Positions 1 to 5,645 of a stretch of 6,081 nt of DNA are shown here, piece after piece; position 1 is the stretch's first letter, and each line of letters begins with the position of its first letter. The translations under genes and the position numbers were made by a program. Origin of the DNA: an uncultured Eubacteriales bacterium (GTDB taxonomy: Bacteria; Bacillota; Clostridia; Oscillospirales; CAG-272); assembly GCA_900547725.1 (NCBI GenBank), contig URHR01000098.1, forward strand, positions 1 to 6,081, read 5' to 3'. The notes under the pieces are model-generated. The model had not been told where the DNA came from. It made no database searches and saw only the letters and a list, made by a program, of their open reading frames with translations.

Positions 1-2
1 GC

Positions 3-161
3 CTTCTGGAATTGGCCCAGCGGGCCAAATTCAGCGCCCACCGCATGACTGCCATGGACCTGATGCCCTTTCAGGACTATATCCGGAGCTGCTGCCAGGA
101 GCTGAAAACAGCCCCCTGGTGGAGGAGGCTGCTGGATCAGCTCTGGTTCATCAGATACTGA
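3..161 (+). CDS. C-terminal fragment, possibly DUF4129/transglutaminase-like protein
   Basis: Open reading frame entering from the left edge and ending in TGA at 159-161; only the last 52 residues are inside the window. The visible peptide begins LLELAQRAKFSAHRM, continues with QDYIRSCCQEL and ends with the aromatic and basic tail PWWRRLLDQLWFIRY. The 'xxLAxRAKFSxHxMT' pattern resembles, from memory, the extreme C-terminus of DUF4129 or transglutaminase-like membrane proteins found in clostridial MoxR-DUF58-transglutaminase operons; this is a recollection of family style, not a search result. The next gene starts 17 nt downstream with its own ribosome binding site, so the two are probably co-transcribed. 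The frame is preferred over the parallel frame at 2-178 because it ends cleanly just before a good ribosome binding site. Product assignment is tentative; the coding call is stronger. Confidence 0.5.
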   Translation, partial: LLELAQRAKFSAHRMTAMDLMPFQDYIRSCCQELKTAPWWRRLLDQLWFIRY

Positions 162-163
162 TT

Positions 164-170
164 AAAGGAG
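164..170 (+). promoter_or_regulatory. Ribosome binding site deciding the start of the 179-487 gene
   Basis: AAAGGAG lies 8 nt before the ATG at 179. It argues for a start at 179 rather than at the in-frame ATG at 119, which lies inside the end of the preceding gene and has no comparable site. Confidence 0.8.
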
Positions 171-178
171 AAAAAAGT

Positions 179-487
179 ATGGAAGAAAAATTCATCGCCG
201 CCTGGGAGGATGCCCGGAAGAAGGCCTCGGCCCTTGGGGTCCGGCTGCGGCCCATGGACCCTGCCGACGCCATGCGGCCTGTAGAAAAAGAGGATATGCT
301 GGCCTCCGCTCACCGCCAACTTACCGGGAACCGGTGCAGTGAGGGCTTCGGCCAGCTGGAAACCAAAGGCCGCCTGGATCTGAGCCTGGAAGCACTGGCC
401 GTGGACAAGCGTTTTACCGGCCTCTTTTCCGACGAGGAGGCCAATCAGGCCTTGACCCGGCTGCTGGAGACCGGGTATTTCCGATAA
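179..487 (+). CDS. Small hypothetical protein (102 aa)
   Basis: I do not recognise a named family. The protein is 102 residues, soluble, rich in Ala, Leu, Glu and Arg, with no signal peptide or membrane segment. It looks largely helical: an N-terminal amphipathic stretch (MEEKFIAAWEDARKKASAL), a central Pro/Met-containing segment (RPMDPADAMRPVEKEDML) and a C-terminal half with GRLDLSLEALAVDKRFTGLF followed by SDEEANQALTRLLETGYF. There is one cysteine (in NRCSEGF). The start is fixed by AAAGGAG 8 nt upstream of ATG 179. It follows the preceding partial gene by 17 nt, so it is probably in the same operon and last in it, since a hairpin follows 6 nt after the TAA stop. Its codon choice is strongly skewed: of 13 alanines 11 are gcc and none gcg; of 10 arginines 6 are cgg. 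This is unlike the genes to its right. It could have a role linked to the upstream gene, but nothing in the sequence shows one. Confidence 0.75.
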   Translation: MEEKFIAAWEDARKKASALGVRLRPMDPADAMRPVEKEDMLASAHRQLTGNRCSEGFGQLETKGRLDLSLEALAVDKRFTGLFSDEEANQALTRLLETGYFR

Positions 488-493
488 AAGGCA

Positions 494-521
494 ACGCCGA
501 TCCCGTTTTTGGGATCGGCGT
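494..521. terminator. Shared (bidirectional) hairpin terminator between convergent genes
   Basis: Perfect 11-bp stem ACGCCGATCCC (494-504) with GGGATCGGCGT (511-521), loop GTTTTT. It lies 6 nt past the stop of the + strand gene and 14 nt past the glyQS stop on the - strand. The flanking T-runs are weak: CTTATAT on the + side, TGCCTTTT on the - side. Termination in both directions is inferred from position. Confidence 0.75.
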
Positions 522-535
522 CTTATATGCGGCGC

Positions 536-1957
536 TTAGAACGCGCACTTCTTCGCGATATAATCCTTCAGCTCGCTGATGGGGATCCGGACCTGCTCCA
601 TGGTATCCCGGTCACGGACGGTGACGCAATTGTCGGCGGGGGTGTTCTCGTCGCCTACGGTCTGGAAGTCCACGGTGACGCACAGAGGGGTGCCGATCTC
701 GTCCTCGCGGCGGTAGCGCTTGCCGATAGAACCGGTTTCGTCGTAGTCCACCATAAAGTACTTCGACAGCTCCTCATAAATCTCGGTCGCCTTGTCGCCC
801 AGCTTCTTTGAGAGCGGCAGAACCGCCGCCTTGAAGGGCGCGAGCGCGGGATGCAGACGGAGAACCGTCCGCACGTCGTTCTTCTCCGCGTCGATCACCT
901 CTTCGTCGTATGCGTCGCAAAGCACCGACAGAACCGTCCGCTCCACGCCGAGCGACGGCTCGATGACATACGGAATGTAGTGCTCGTTTGTCTCCTGATC
1001 GAAATACGTCAGATCCTTGCCCGACGTGTTCTGGTGTTGCGTCAGGTCGTAGTCCGTGCGATCCGCAACGCCCCACAGTTCTCCCCAGCCGAACGGGAAG
1101 AGAAACTCGAAGTCGGTCGTCGCCTTCGAGTAGAAGCAAAGCTCTTCGGGGTCGTGGTCGCGCAGGCGCAGATTCTCGTCCTTCAGACCGATGGAAAGCA
1201 GCCAGTTGTGGCAGAACGTCCGCCAGTAGTTGAACCATTCAAGGTCTGTTCCCGGCTTGCAGAAGAACTCCAGTTCCATCTGCTCAAACTCGCGCACGCG
1301 GAAAATGAAGTTGCCGGGCGTGATTTCGTTGCGGAACGACTTGCCGATCTGCCCGATACCGAACGGCAGCTTCTTGCGCGCCGCGCGCTGAACGTTCGGG
1401 AAGTTGACGAAAATGCCCTGCGCCGTCTCGGGGCGGAGGTAAACCGTGTTTTTTGCGTCCTCGGTGACCCCTTGGAAGGTTTTGAACATCAGGTTGAACT
1501 GACGGATATCGGTAAAGTTGTGCTTGCCGCAGGTCGGGCAGGGAATGTTGTTGTCCTCGATAAAGGACTTCATTTCCGCCTGCGTAAAGGCGTCGATCGG
1601 CTTTTCGAGCGCGTGCCCCGTTTCGGCGCACCAGTCCTCAATCAGCTTGTCGGCGCGGAAACGCTCGTGGCACTCGCGGCAGTCCATCAGCGGATCGGAG
1701 AAGCCCGCAAGGTGACCCGAAGCGACCCACGTCTGCGGGTTCATCAGAATCGCCGCGTCAAGCCCCACGTTGTACTTGTTCTCCTGCACGAACTTCTTCC
1801 ACCATGCGCGCTTGACGTTGTTCTTCAGTTCCACGCCGAGCGGACCGTAGTCCCATGTGTTGGCAAGTCCGCCGTAAATCTCGCTGCCCGCGAAGATGAA
1901 GCCTCTTCCCTTGCAGAGCGCAACAATTTTGTCCATGGTCTTTTCTGTGTTCTTCAT
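536..1957 (-). CDS. glyQS: Glycyl-tRNA synthetase, alpha2 (single-chain) type
   Basis: Attaches glycine to tRNA-Gly using ATP, in the cytoplasm; class II aminoacyl-tRNA synthetase of the homodimeric type. Its 473 residues fit the usual length. Visible landmarks are the N-terminal KIVALCKGRGFIFAGSEIYGG (about 11-30) and NTWDYGPLG (33-41); a likely zinc-binding insertion with Cys93 and Cys96 (CRECHE) and Cys140 and Cys143 (CPTCG); LRPETAQGIF (174-183); motif 2 FRNEITP with a following Arg-rich loop (208-224); motif 3 EPSLGVERTVLSVL (333-346); and a C-terminal anticodon-binding domain from about 370 (RLHPALAPFKAAVLPL) with GKRYRREDEIGTP (412-424). The ATG overlaps the stop of the upstream NYN gene (ATGA), with GGAG 8 nt before it; ATG at residue 8 is possible but lacks such a site. 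The gene is last in the pgsA-NYN-glyQS unit. No T-box leader is visible upstream, unusual for glyQS genes of Firmicutes. Identification is secure. Confidence 0.98.
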   Translation of the reverse strand: MKNTEKTMDKIVALCKGRGFIFAGSEIYGGLANTWDYGPLGVELKNNVKRAWWKKFVQENKYNVGLDAAILMNPQTWVASGHLAGFSDPLMDCRECHERFRADKLIEDWCAETGHALEKPIDAFTQAEMKSFIEDNNIPCPTCGKHNFTDIRQFNLMFKTFQGVTEDAKNTVYLRPETAQGIFVNFPNVQRAARKKLPFGIGQIGKSFRNEITPGNFIFRVREFEQMELEFFCKPGTDLEWFNYWRTFCHNWLLSIGLKDENLRLRDHDPEELCFYSKATTDFEFLFPFGWGELWGVADRTDYDLTQHQNTSGKDLTYFDQETNEHYIPYVIEPSLGVERTVLSVLCDAYDEEVIDAEKNDVRTVLRLHPALAPFKAAVLPLSKKLGDKATEIYEELSKYFMVDYDETGSIGKRYRREDEIGTPLCVTVDFQTVGDENTPADNCVTVRDRDTMEQVRIPISELKDYIAKKCAF

Positions 1958-2730
1958 TTCTTTATCTCCTGTCTGTTGATGCGGATCTTGTCCACATTGT
2001 CATTCTTTTTCAGCGTAAAGACCGCTTTTCCGCCTGTGGTCAGGTTCTTGAAAAACGGGATCGGTTTACTGCTCTGTTCGCCGTAAAGCTTGGGGTTGAA
2101 GTCGTTCTCCTTGCGGTAAATTTCGTTCATGAACGCCGAGAAGTGCATCCAACCGTCCACATCCGCGCCCTCGCGCACGATCTCGGTTGCAATGCGGATC
2201 AGGCGCTCGCGCTTCTTGTCGGGTTGCGGAGTCGTCTGTTTGGGGCTTTTTTCGGGCGTGGCTTTCTTCTTTTCCTTCTGCGCCTGTCCGGTTTTGAGCA
2301 GGGCATCGATTGCGATGAAGATATCGCACGCGCGGCGGAAGGAGAGCGGCGTTTTCTGCTCGCCCGCGCCGATCACCGCGATGTTGTCGTTGCGGAAGCG
2401 CATGGCAAGGTTGGTAAAGTCGCTGTCGCTGGTTGCCAGGCAGAAGCAATCGACCTTGCCCTGATAGAGGATATCCATTGCGTCGATGATCATTTTGGAG
2501 TCGGTTGCATTCTTGCCCGTGGTAAAGGCGACCTGCTGAATCTGCTCGATGGAATATTCCAGCAGCGCGTTCTTCCATCCGTTCGCGCGCGGGTTGGTGA
2601 AGTCGCCGTAAAGGCGGCGGTAGGTCACCTTTCCGTACTGGCTCAGCTCGTCAAGGAGGATGGAAAAATAGTCGCTTGAGACGTTATCCGAGTCGATCAG
2701 AAGCGCGATGGTGCGATCTTTGATTTCCAT
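1954..2730 (-). CDS. NYN (PIN-like) domain putative ribonuclease with OST-HTH/LOTUS-like C-terminus
   Basis: Predicted metal-dependent RNase of the LabA/DUF88 (NYN) group. Residues 5-145 carry the NYN domain: the acidic start IALLIDSDNVS (Asp13, Asp15, Asn16), RLYGDFTNP (39-47), the central GKNATDSKMIIDAMD (Asp77, Asp83, Asp86) and LATSDSDFTNLAMRFR (Asp102, Asp104), a set of acidic residues as expected for a PIN-type active site. A Lys/Pro/Gln-rich flexible linker follows (about 146-174). Residues 175-258 resemble an OST-HTH/LOTUS winged-helix RNA-binding module, with DGWMHFSAFMNEI and DFNPKLYGEQ in the right order. There is no signal peptide or membrane segment, so it is cytoplasmic. GGAGGG lies 6 nt before the ATG; pgsA ends 17 nt upstream, and the stop overlaps the glyQS start by 4 nt. 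The RNA substrate is unknown. NYN membership is clear; the LOTUS assignment and RNase activity are inferred. Confidence 0.9.
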   Translation of the reverse strand: MEIKDRTIALLIDSDNVSSDYFSILLDELSQYGKVTYRRLYGDFTNPRANGWKNALLEYSIEQIQQVAFTTGKNATDSKMIIDAMDILYQGKVDCFCLATSDSDFTNLAMRFRNDNIAVIGAGEQKTPLSFRRACDIFIAIDALLKTGQAQKEKKKATPEKSPKQTTPQPDKKRERLIRIATEIVREGADVDGWMHFSAFMNEIYRKENDFNPKLYGEQSSKPIPFFKNLTTGGKAVFTLKKNDNVDKIRINRQEIKK

Positions 2731-2747
2731 ATGCTACCCTCCGCCGC

Positions 2748-3359
2748 TTACTTCTGCGGGTCAAGGTATTTCCAATAGCCTGCAATATACTTAACGCCCG
2801 AGAGGAGCGTAAAGAACGCCATGATAACGGTCAGGGCAACCGAAGCGGGCAGGTACTTGCCGAGATGCGCCAGTGCGCTGACGTGGCCATAGACAATCGG
2901 CTCGACGATACAGACGATGACGCAGAGGATCTGCGAGACGGTCTTGATCTTCCCGAGCATATTGGCGGCGATAACGATGCCGCTCGAGCCGGAGACGACG
3001 AGTCGCATTGAGGTGACTGCCAGTTCGCGGAAAAAGACGATGAGCAGACCCCAGAAAAACACGTTACAGAACAGGTTACTCGGCTCGGCTCTCAACATGG
3101 ACTTATAGAGGATGACGAGCATGGCGCCGATGACCATAAATTTATCGGCAAGGGGGTCGAGGAACTTTCCAAAATCGGTGACAAGTCCGCGTTTGCGTGC
3201 GATCTTACCGTCGAGGCGGTCGGTATACGCCGCCATGCAGAACAGCGCCAGTCCCGTGATCTCCGCCCACAGGGCGTCCGAGGCCATCATGACGGCAACG
3301 AAGATCGGCACCAGAATCAGGCGCAGGACGGTCAGTCGGTTCGGCAGGTTCATTTTCAT
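2748..3359 (-). CDS. pgsA: CDP-diacylglycerol-glycerol-3-phosphate 3-phosphatidyltransferase
   Basis: Integral membrane enzyme that joins CDP-diacylglycerol and glycerol 3-phosphate to make phosphatidylglycerophosphate, the committed step toward phosphatidylglycerol and cardiolipin. With the chosen start it has 203 residues, slightly above the usual 180-200. The CDP-alcohol phosphatidyltransferase signature D-x2-D-G-x2-A-R-x8-G-x3-D-x3-D is complete: Asp47, Asp50, Gly51, Ala54, Arg55, Gly64, Asp68, Asp72. MNLPNRLTVLRLILVPIF at the N-terminus and FFRELAVTSMRLV (109-121) are typical of PgsA rather than of other family members. Hydrophobic segments lie near 10-25, 32-45, 74-86, 98-112, 141-160 and 171-193. 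Three nearby ATGs exist (3365, 3359, 3353); 3359 has the right distance to AAAGGAG. The open frame continues to 3428 but that part is repeat sequence. It is first in the pgsA-NYN-glyQS unit and is preceded by a structured repeat. Confidence 0.95.
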   Translation of the reverse strand: MKMNLPNRLTVLRLILVPIFVAVMMASDALWAEITGLALFCMAAYTDRLDGKIARKRGLVTDFGKFLDPLADKFMVIGAMLVILYKSMLRAEPSNLFCNVFFWGLLIVFFRELAVTSMRLVVSGSSGIVIAANMLGKIKTVSQILCVIVCIVEPIVYGHVSALAHLGKYLPASVALTVIMAFFTLLSGVKYIAGYWKYLDPQK

Positions 3360-3367
3360 TTGCATTT

Positions 3368-3374
3368 CTCCTTT
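3368..3374 (-). promoter_or_regulatory. Ribosome binding site deciding the pgsA start
   Basis: AAAGGAG on the - strand. Spacing is 2 nt to ATG 3365, 8 nt to ATG 3359 and 14 nt to ATG 3353, which favours 3359. The structured repeat ends only 3 nt upstream of it. Confidence 0.75.
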
Positions 3375-3377
3375 ATT

Positions 3378-3640
3378 AAGACCTCGGGGCTTTGCCCCGA
3401 ACCCTAAGACCTTGGGGCTCTGCCCCAAGCCCCGCTTAGAAAACTTCTTTCAAGAAGTTTCCTAAGAACTTTCAAGAATTTTAACCAAGGGGATTTTTGA
3501 TTCTGTCTTTACGTTGTTCGAATTTTGAGTGCAGCCGTTTGCCGTGCTGCGAATTCCGGCTGCTACGGCTACCAGATAGAAACGGTAGGAAGTTAGTTGA
3601 TGATTGGCACGGAACGACCCATGTGTTGTTCCGCCACCTA
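3378..3640 (+). repeat. Structured dispersed repeat, copy A (fills the MATE-pgsA gap)
   Basis: Shares its full order of sequence blocks with copies at 5042-5350 and 5357-5645, all in the same orientation. In + strand order it has hairpin TCGGGGC-TTT-GCCCCGA (3384-3400); hairpin CTTGGGGC-TCT-GCCCCAAG (3411-3429); hairpin AAACTTCT/AGAAGTTT (3441-3460); a block CTTTCAAGAATTTTAACCAA then GGGGATTTT; a stem GCAGCCG/CGGCTGC (3531-3563) around an EcoRI-like GAATTC; a short ACCAGATAGAAACGG block; GTTAGTTGATGA; and hairpin CGGAACGAC/GTTGTTCCG (3610-3633). Compared with the other copies it lacks about 55 nt after the GCAGCCG stem. It occupies essentially the whole space between the MATE stop (3644) and the pgsA ribosome binding site. 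No consistent reading frame is shared by all copies, so I regard it as non-coding. Read on the - strand it would be the leader of pgsA. Confidence 0.85.
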
Positions 3641-3643
3641 TCA

Positions 3644-5020
3644 TTATTGTCTCCCCGTCTCTGCCCCGCAGAACTGTTGCGTTCTCCTTTTCACTCTGCG
3701 CAGGCAGAGGGCATACGCGGGAATCAGGAACAGATCCGCCATAAGCCACGCAAGGGGGTTCGCGAAACAGACCGCGAAGAATCCGAATTTCGGCACAAAA
3801 CCGAAGCCCATGATGCTCCTTGCCACCATTTCAAACACGCCTGCGAGGATCGCAAAAAGGCTGTACCCCATGCCCTGAATGCAGAAGCGGAACACGTTGA
3901 CGCACAGAAGGAGCAGGTATGCCGCGCTGTTGACGCGCAGGAAGGTTTGCGCGTTTGTAAGGATCTCCGCCTCCCCGGAATCGAGGAAGAGAAGCGCTAC
4001 GTTTTTTCCGAAAAAGGAGAGGAACGCGCAGGCAAGCACCGAATAGACCGCGCCGAGCAGCAGGGCGTTCATGAGCCCCTTATGAACCCGTTCGGGTTTT
4101 CCCGCGCCGACGTTCTGTCCCGCCCATGTTGCCATCGTTCCGCCCAGCGCGTCAAAGGGGCAGGTAAAGAACAGGTTGACCTTTCCGCCTGCGGTCACGG
4201 ACGCGACTGCGGCAGAGCCGAGTTCATTGACCGACGCCTGCAGGATCACGCTGCCGATTGCGGTAATGGAGTACTGCAGCCCCATGGGAACGCCCGAGGA
4301 AAGCAGTGTTCCGATGTAGCGGAAGTCGGGACTCCATTCGCCCTCTTCCATATGCAGGATAGCGAATTTCTTTTTCATATAGATGAGGCAGAGCACACCC
4401 GAGACCGCCTGTGAAATGACAGTTGCGATGGCAGGCCCTTCCACGCCCGTCCCAATCATGACCACCGACACGATATCGAGCACAATATTCAGGAGTGCGG
4501 CGAGGATGAGGAACACGACGGGGGTTGTGCTGTCCCCCAGCGCGCGGATGATTCCCGCGACGAGGTTATAGAGGATGGTAACGGGGATGCCGAGGAAGAT
4601 CCAGAAAATATAGCTGTAAGAGCCGTCGATGATATCGGCGGGAGTTCGCATCCAGACGAGGATGTTCCGGCAGAGCAGGCAGACGACCACGGTCAGAATA
4701 CTGCCGATGACTGCGGCTGTCCAGACGATATTTGCCACGAATTTACGCATGGATTTCATATCGCCCGCGCCGAACCTTTGCGCGACGGGGATTGCGAAGC
4801 CTGTACAGATACCCGTACAGAATCCGTTGATCATGAAGTTGATTGAAGAAGTTGCTCCGACCGACGCGAGCGCGCCCACGCCGATCCATTTGCCGACCAC
4901 GATGGCGTCCACCATGCTGTAAAACTGCTGAAACAGCAACCCGAGCAACATGGGAACTGCGAAGCCGAGAATCAGCTTCATCGGGTTTCCCTGCGTCAGG
5001 TCCTTCACTGCACTTTTCAT
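3644..5020 (-). CDS. MATE family efflux transporter
   Basis: Multidrug and toxic-compound extrusion antiporter in the cytoplasmic membrane, normally driven by Na+ or H+. The 458 residues and about twelve hydrophobic segments in two homologous halves fit the family. Recognisable motifs are LTQGNPMKLILGFAVPML at the N-terminus (8-25), FYSMVDAIVVGKWIG (33-47) with LASVGAT, RALGDSTTPV (159-168), LNIVLDI (177-183), GVPMGLQYSITAIG (243-256), FFTCPFDALGGTMATWAGQN (284-303) continuing into VGAGKPERV, and NPLAWLMADLFLIPAY (421-436). The sequence style is that of the DinF/NorM-like MATE proteins common in Clostridia. The start is supported by GAGG 8 nt before the ATG. It is preceded on the - strand by structured repeat copy B, ending 9 nt before the ribosome binding site, and followed by copy A. 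It is separated from pgsA by 284 nt, so it may be its own transcript. Substrate cannot be told from sequence. Confidence 0.97.
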   Translation of the reverse strand: MKSAVKDLTQGNPMKLILGFAVPMLLGLLFQQFYSMVDAIVVGKWIGVGALASVGATSSINFMINGFCTGICTGFAIPVAQRFGAGDMKSMRKFVANIVWTAAVIGSILTVVVCLLCRNILVWMRTPADIIDGSYSYIFWIFLGIPVTILYNLVAGIIRALGDSTTPVVFLILAALLNIVLDIVSVVMIGTGVEGPAIATVISQAVSGVLCLIYMKKKFAILHMEEGEWSPDFRYIGTLLSSGVPMGLQYSITAIGSVILQASVNELGSAAVASVTAGGKVNLFFTCPFDALGGTMATWAGQNVGAGKPERVHKGLMNALLLGAVYSVLACAFLSFFGKNVALLFLDSGEAEILTNAQTFLRVNSAAYLLLLCVNVFRFCIQGMGYSLFAILAGVFEMVARSIMGFGFVPKFGFFAVCFANPLAWLMADLFLIPAYALCLRRVKRRTQQFCGAETGRQ

Positions 5021-5041
5021 TGCTTTATCCTCGCTAAGGGG

Positions 5042-5350
5042 AAGACCTTGGGACTTTTCTCAGAACCCTAAGACCTTGGGACTCTGTCCCAAACCCTGCT
5101 TAGAAAACTTCTTGAAAGAAGTTTTCAAGGCTTTCAAGAACTTTAAGCAAGGGAGATTTTGCCCCTAATGTTTATGTGGTGCTGATTTTTTGCAGCCGTT
5201 TATGCGCTGCGAATTCCGGCTGCTCCGAGCCAAATCCCGTCAAGCGGGATTTGGACAGCTGTCGCTTCTCTCCGCTACCGGATAGAAATGGTTCAGGTTA
5301 GTTAATGACTTGACGGAACGACACTCGGGTCGTTCTGTTTCGGGTGAATG
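5042..5350 (+). repeat. Structured dispersed repeat, copy B (leader position before the MATE gene)
   Basis: Same blocks as copy A. It starts with a degraded first hairpin AAGACCTTGGGACTTTTCTC, then hairpin TTGGGAC-TCT-GTCCCAA (5075-5091), hairpin AAACTTCTT/AAGAAGTTT (5105-5124), CTTTCAAGAACTTTAAGCAA, stem GCAGCCG/CGGCTGC (5192-5223) around GAATTC, an extra perfect 10-bp hairpin CCAAATCCCG/CGGGATTTGG (5230-5254), palindrome GACAGCTGTC (5254-5263), CCGGATAGAAATGGTTCAGG, GTTAGTTAATGA and hairpin GGAACGAC/GTCGTTCT. The left end sits 9 nt from the MATE ribosome binding site. The right end is approximate: shared sequence fades around 5340-5356, where copy C begins. Non-coding by the same argument as copy A: the frame open in copies A and C meets a TAA here. 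Confidence 0.85.
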
Positions 5351-5356
5351 TTACTT

Positions 5357-5645
5357 AAGACCTTGGGACTCTGTCCCAAACCTTGCTTAGGAAACTTCTT
5401 GAAATGAAGTGAAAATTGGATTGCTCGCAATCCAATTTCAAGACCTTCAAGAACTTTAAGCAAGGGGATTTTCGCTCCTTGCTTTTCGTTTGTGCAGATT
5501 TTGGTGCAGCCGTATTCCGTGCTACTATTTCCGGCTGCTCCCGCGCAAAATTCCATCGAGCGGGATTTTGTCGGCGGCAACTTGTTGCCTTGCCTCATCT
5601 CCCGCTACCGGATGGAAGTGGATCAGGTTAGTTGCTGGCGGGACG
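5357..5645 (+). repeat. Structured dispersed repeat, copy C (tandem to copy B)
   Basis: Begins with AAGACCTTGGGACTCTGTCC, identical to the second hairpin of copy B, placed 287 nt after it, so B and C form a direct tandem. Only one 5' hairpin is present. The AAACTTCTT hairpin is replaced by a larger one: 11-bp perfect stem AAATTGGATTG/CAATCCAATTT, loop CTCG (5413-5438). Then come CTTCAAGAACTTTAAGCAAG, stem GCAGCCG/CGGCTGC (5506-5538) with a changed loop, hairpin CAAAATTCC/GGGATTTTG (5546-5570, one G-T pair), hairpin GGCAAC/GTTGCC (5576-5589), CCGGATGGAAGTGGATCAGG and GTTAGTTGCTGGCGGGACG. The tail is cut by a different repeat starting at 5645. It is not next to any gene in the window. Confidence 0.85.

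Noticed and set aside
774..1238. - strand open frame of 154 codons
   Set aside because: Lies in another frame of glyQS on the same strand and is Arg/Ala-rich without motifs.
851..2086. Long + strand open frame of 411 codons
   Set aside because: It runs antisense through glyQS and part of the NYN gene, shows no recognisable motif and is a by-product of GC-rich codons in the true gene.
3366..3428. Longer pgsA start (ATG at 3428)
   Set aside because: The added 23 codons are read from repeat hairpins, the family N-terminus begins at NLPNRLT, and the good ribosome binding site lies inside this extension.
3360..3643. T-box or other known riboswitch upstream of pgsA
   Set aside because: No T-box consensus or other riboswitch core was recognisable on either strand; the sequence is accounted for by the dispersed repeat.
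3497..4414. Long + strand open frame of 305 codons
   Set aside because: Antisense to the MATE gene and to repeat copy A; composition is Arg/His/Glu-rich and low in hydrophobics, typical of a shadow frame.
5302..5598. - strand open frame of 98 codons, similar in translation to 3462-3749
   Set aside because: The similarity (KIPLLKVLE against KIPLVKILE) comes from the DNA repeat itself. The same frame in copy B is stopped by TAA, starts differ and no ribosome binding site is seen, so it is repeat-derived, not a conserved protein.
5042..5645. CRISPR array or integron attC array
   Set aside because: Repeat units are hundreds of bases long with no regular 20-50 nt spacers and no cas genes; there are no cassette genes between units and no integrase, so neither model fits.
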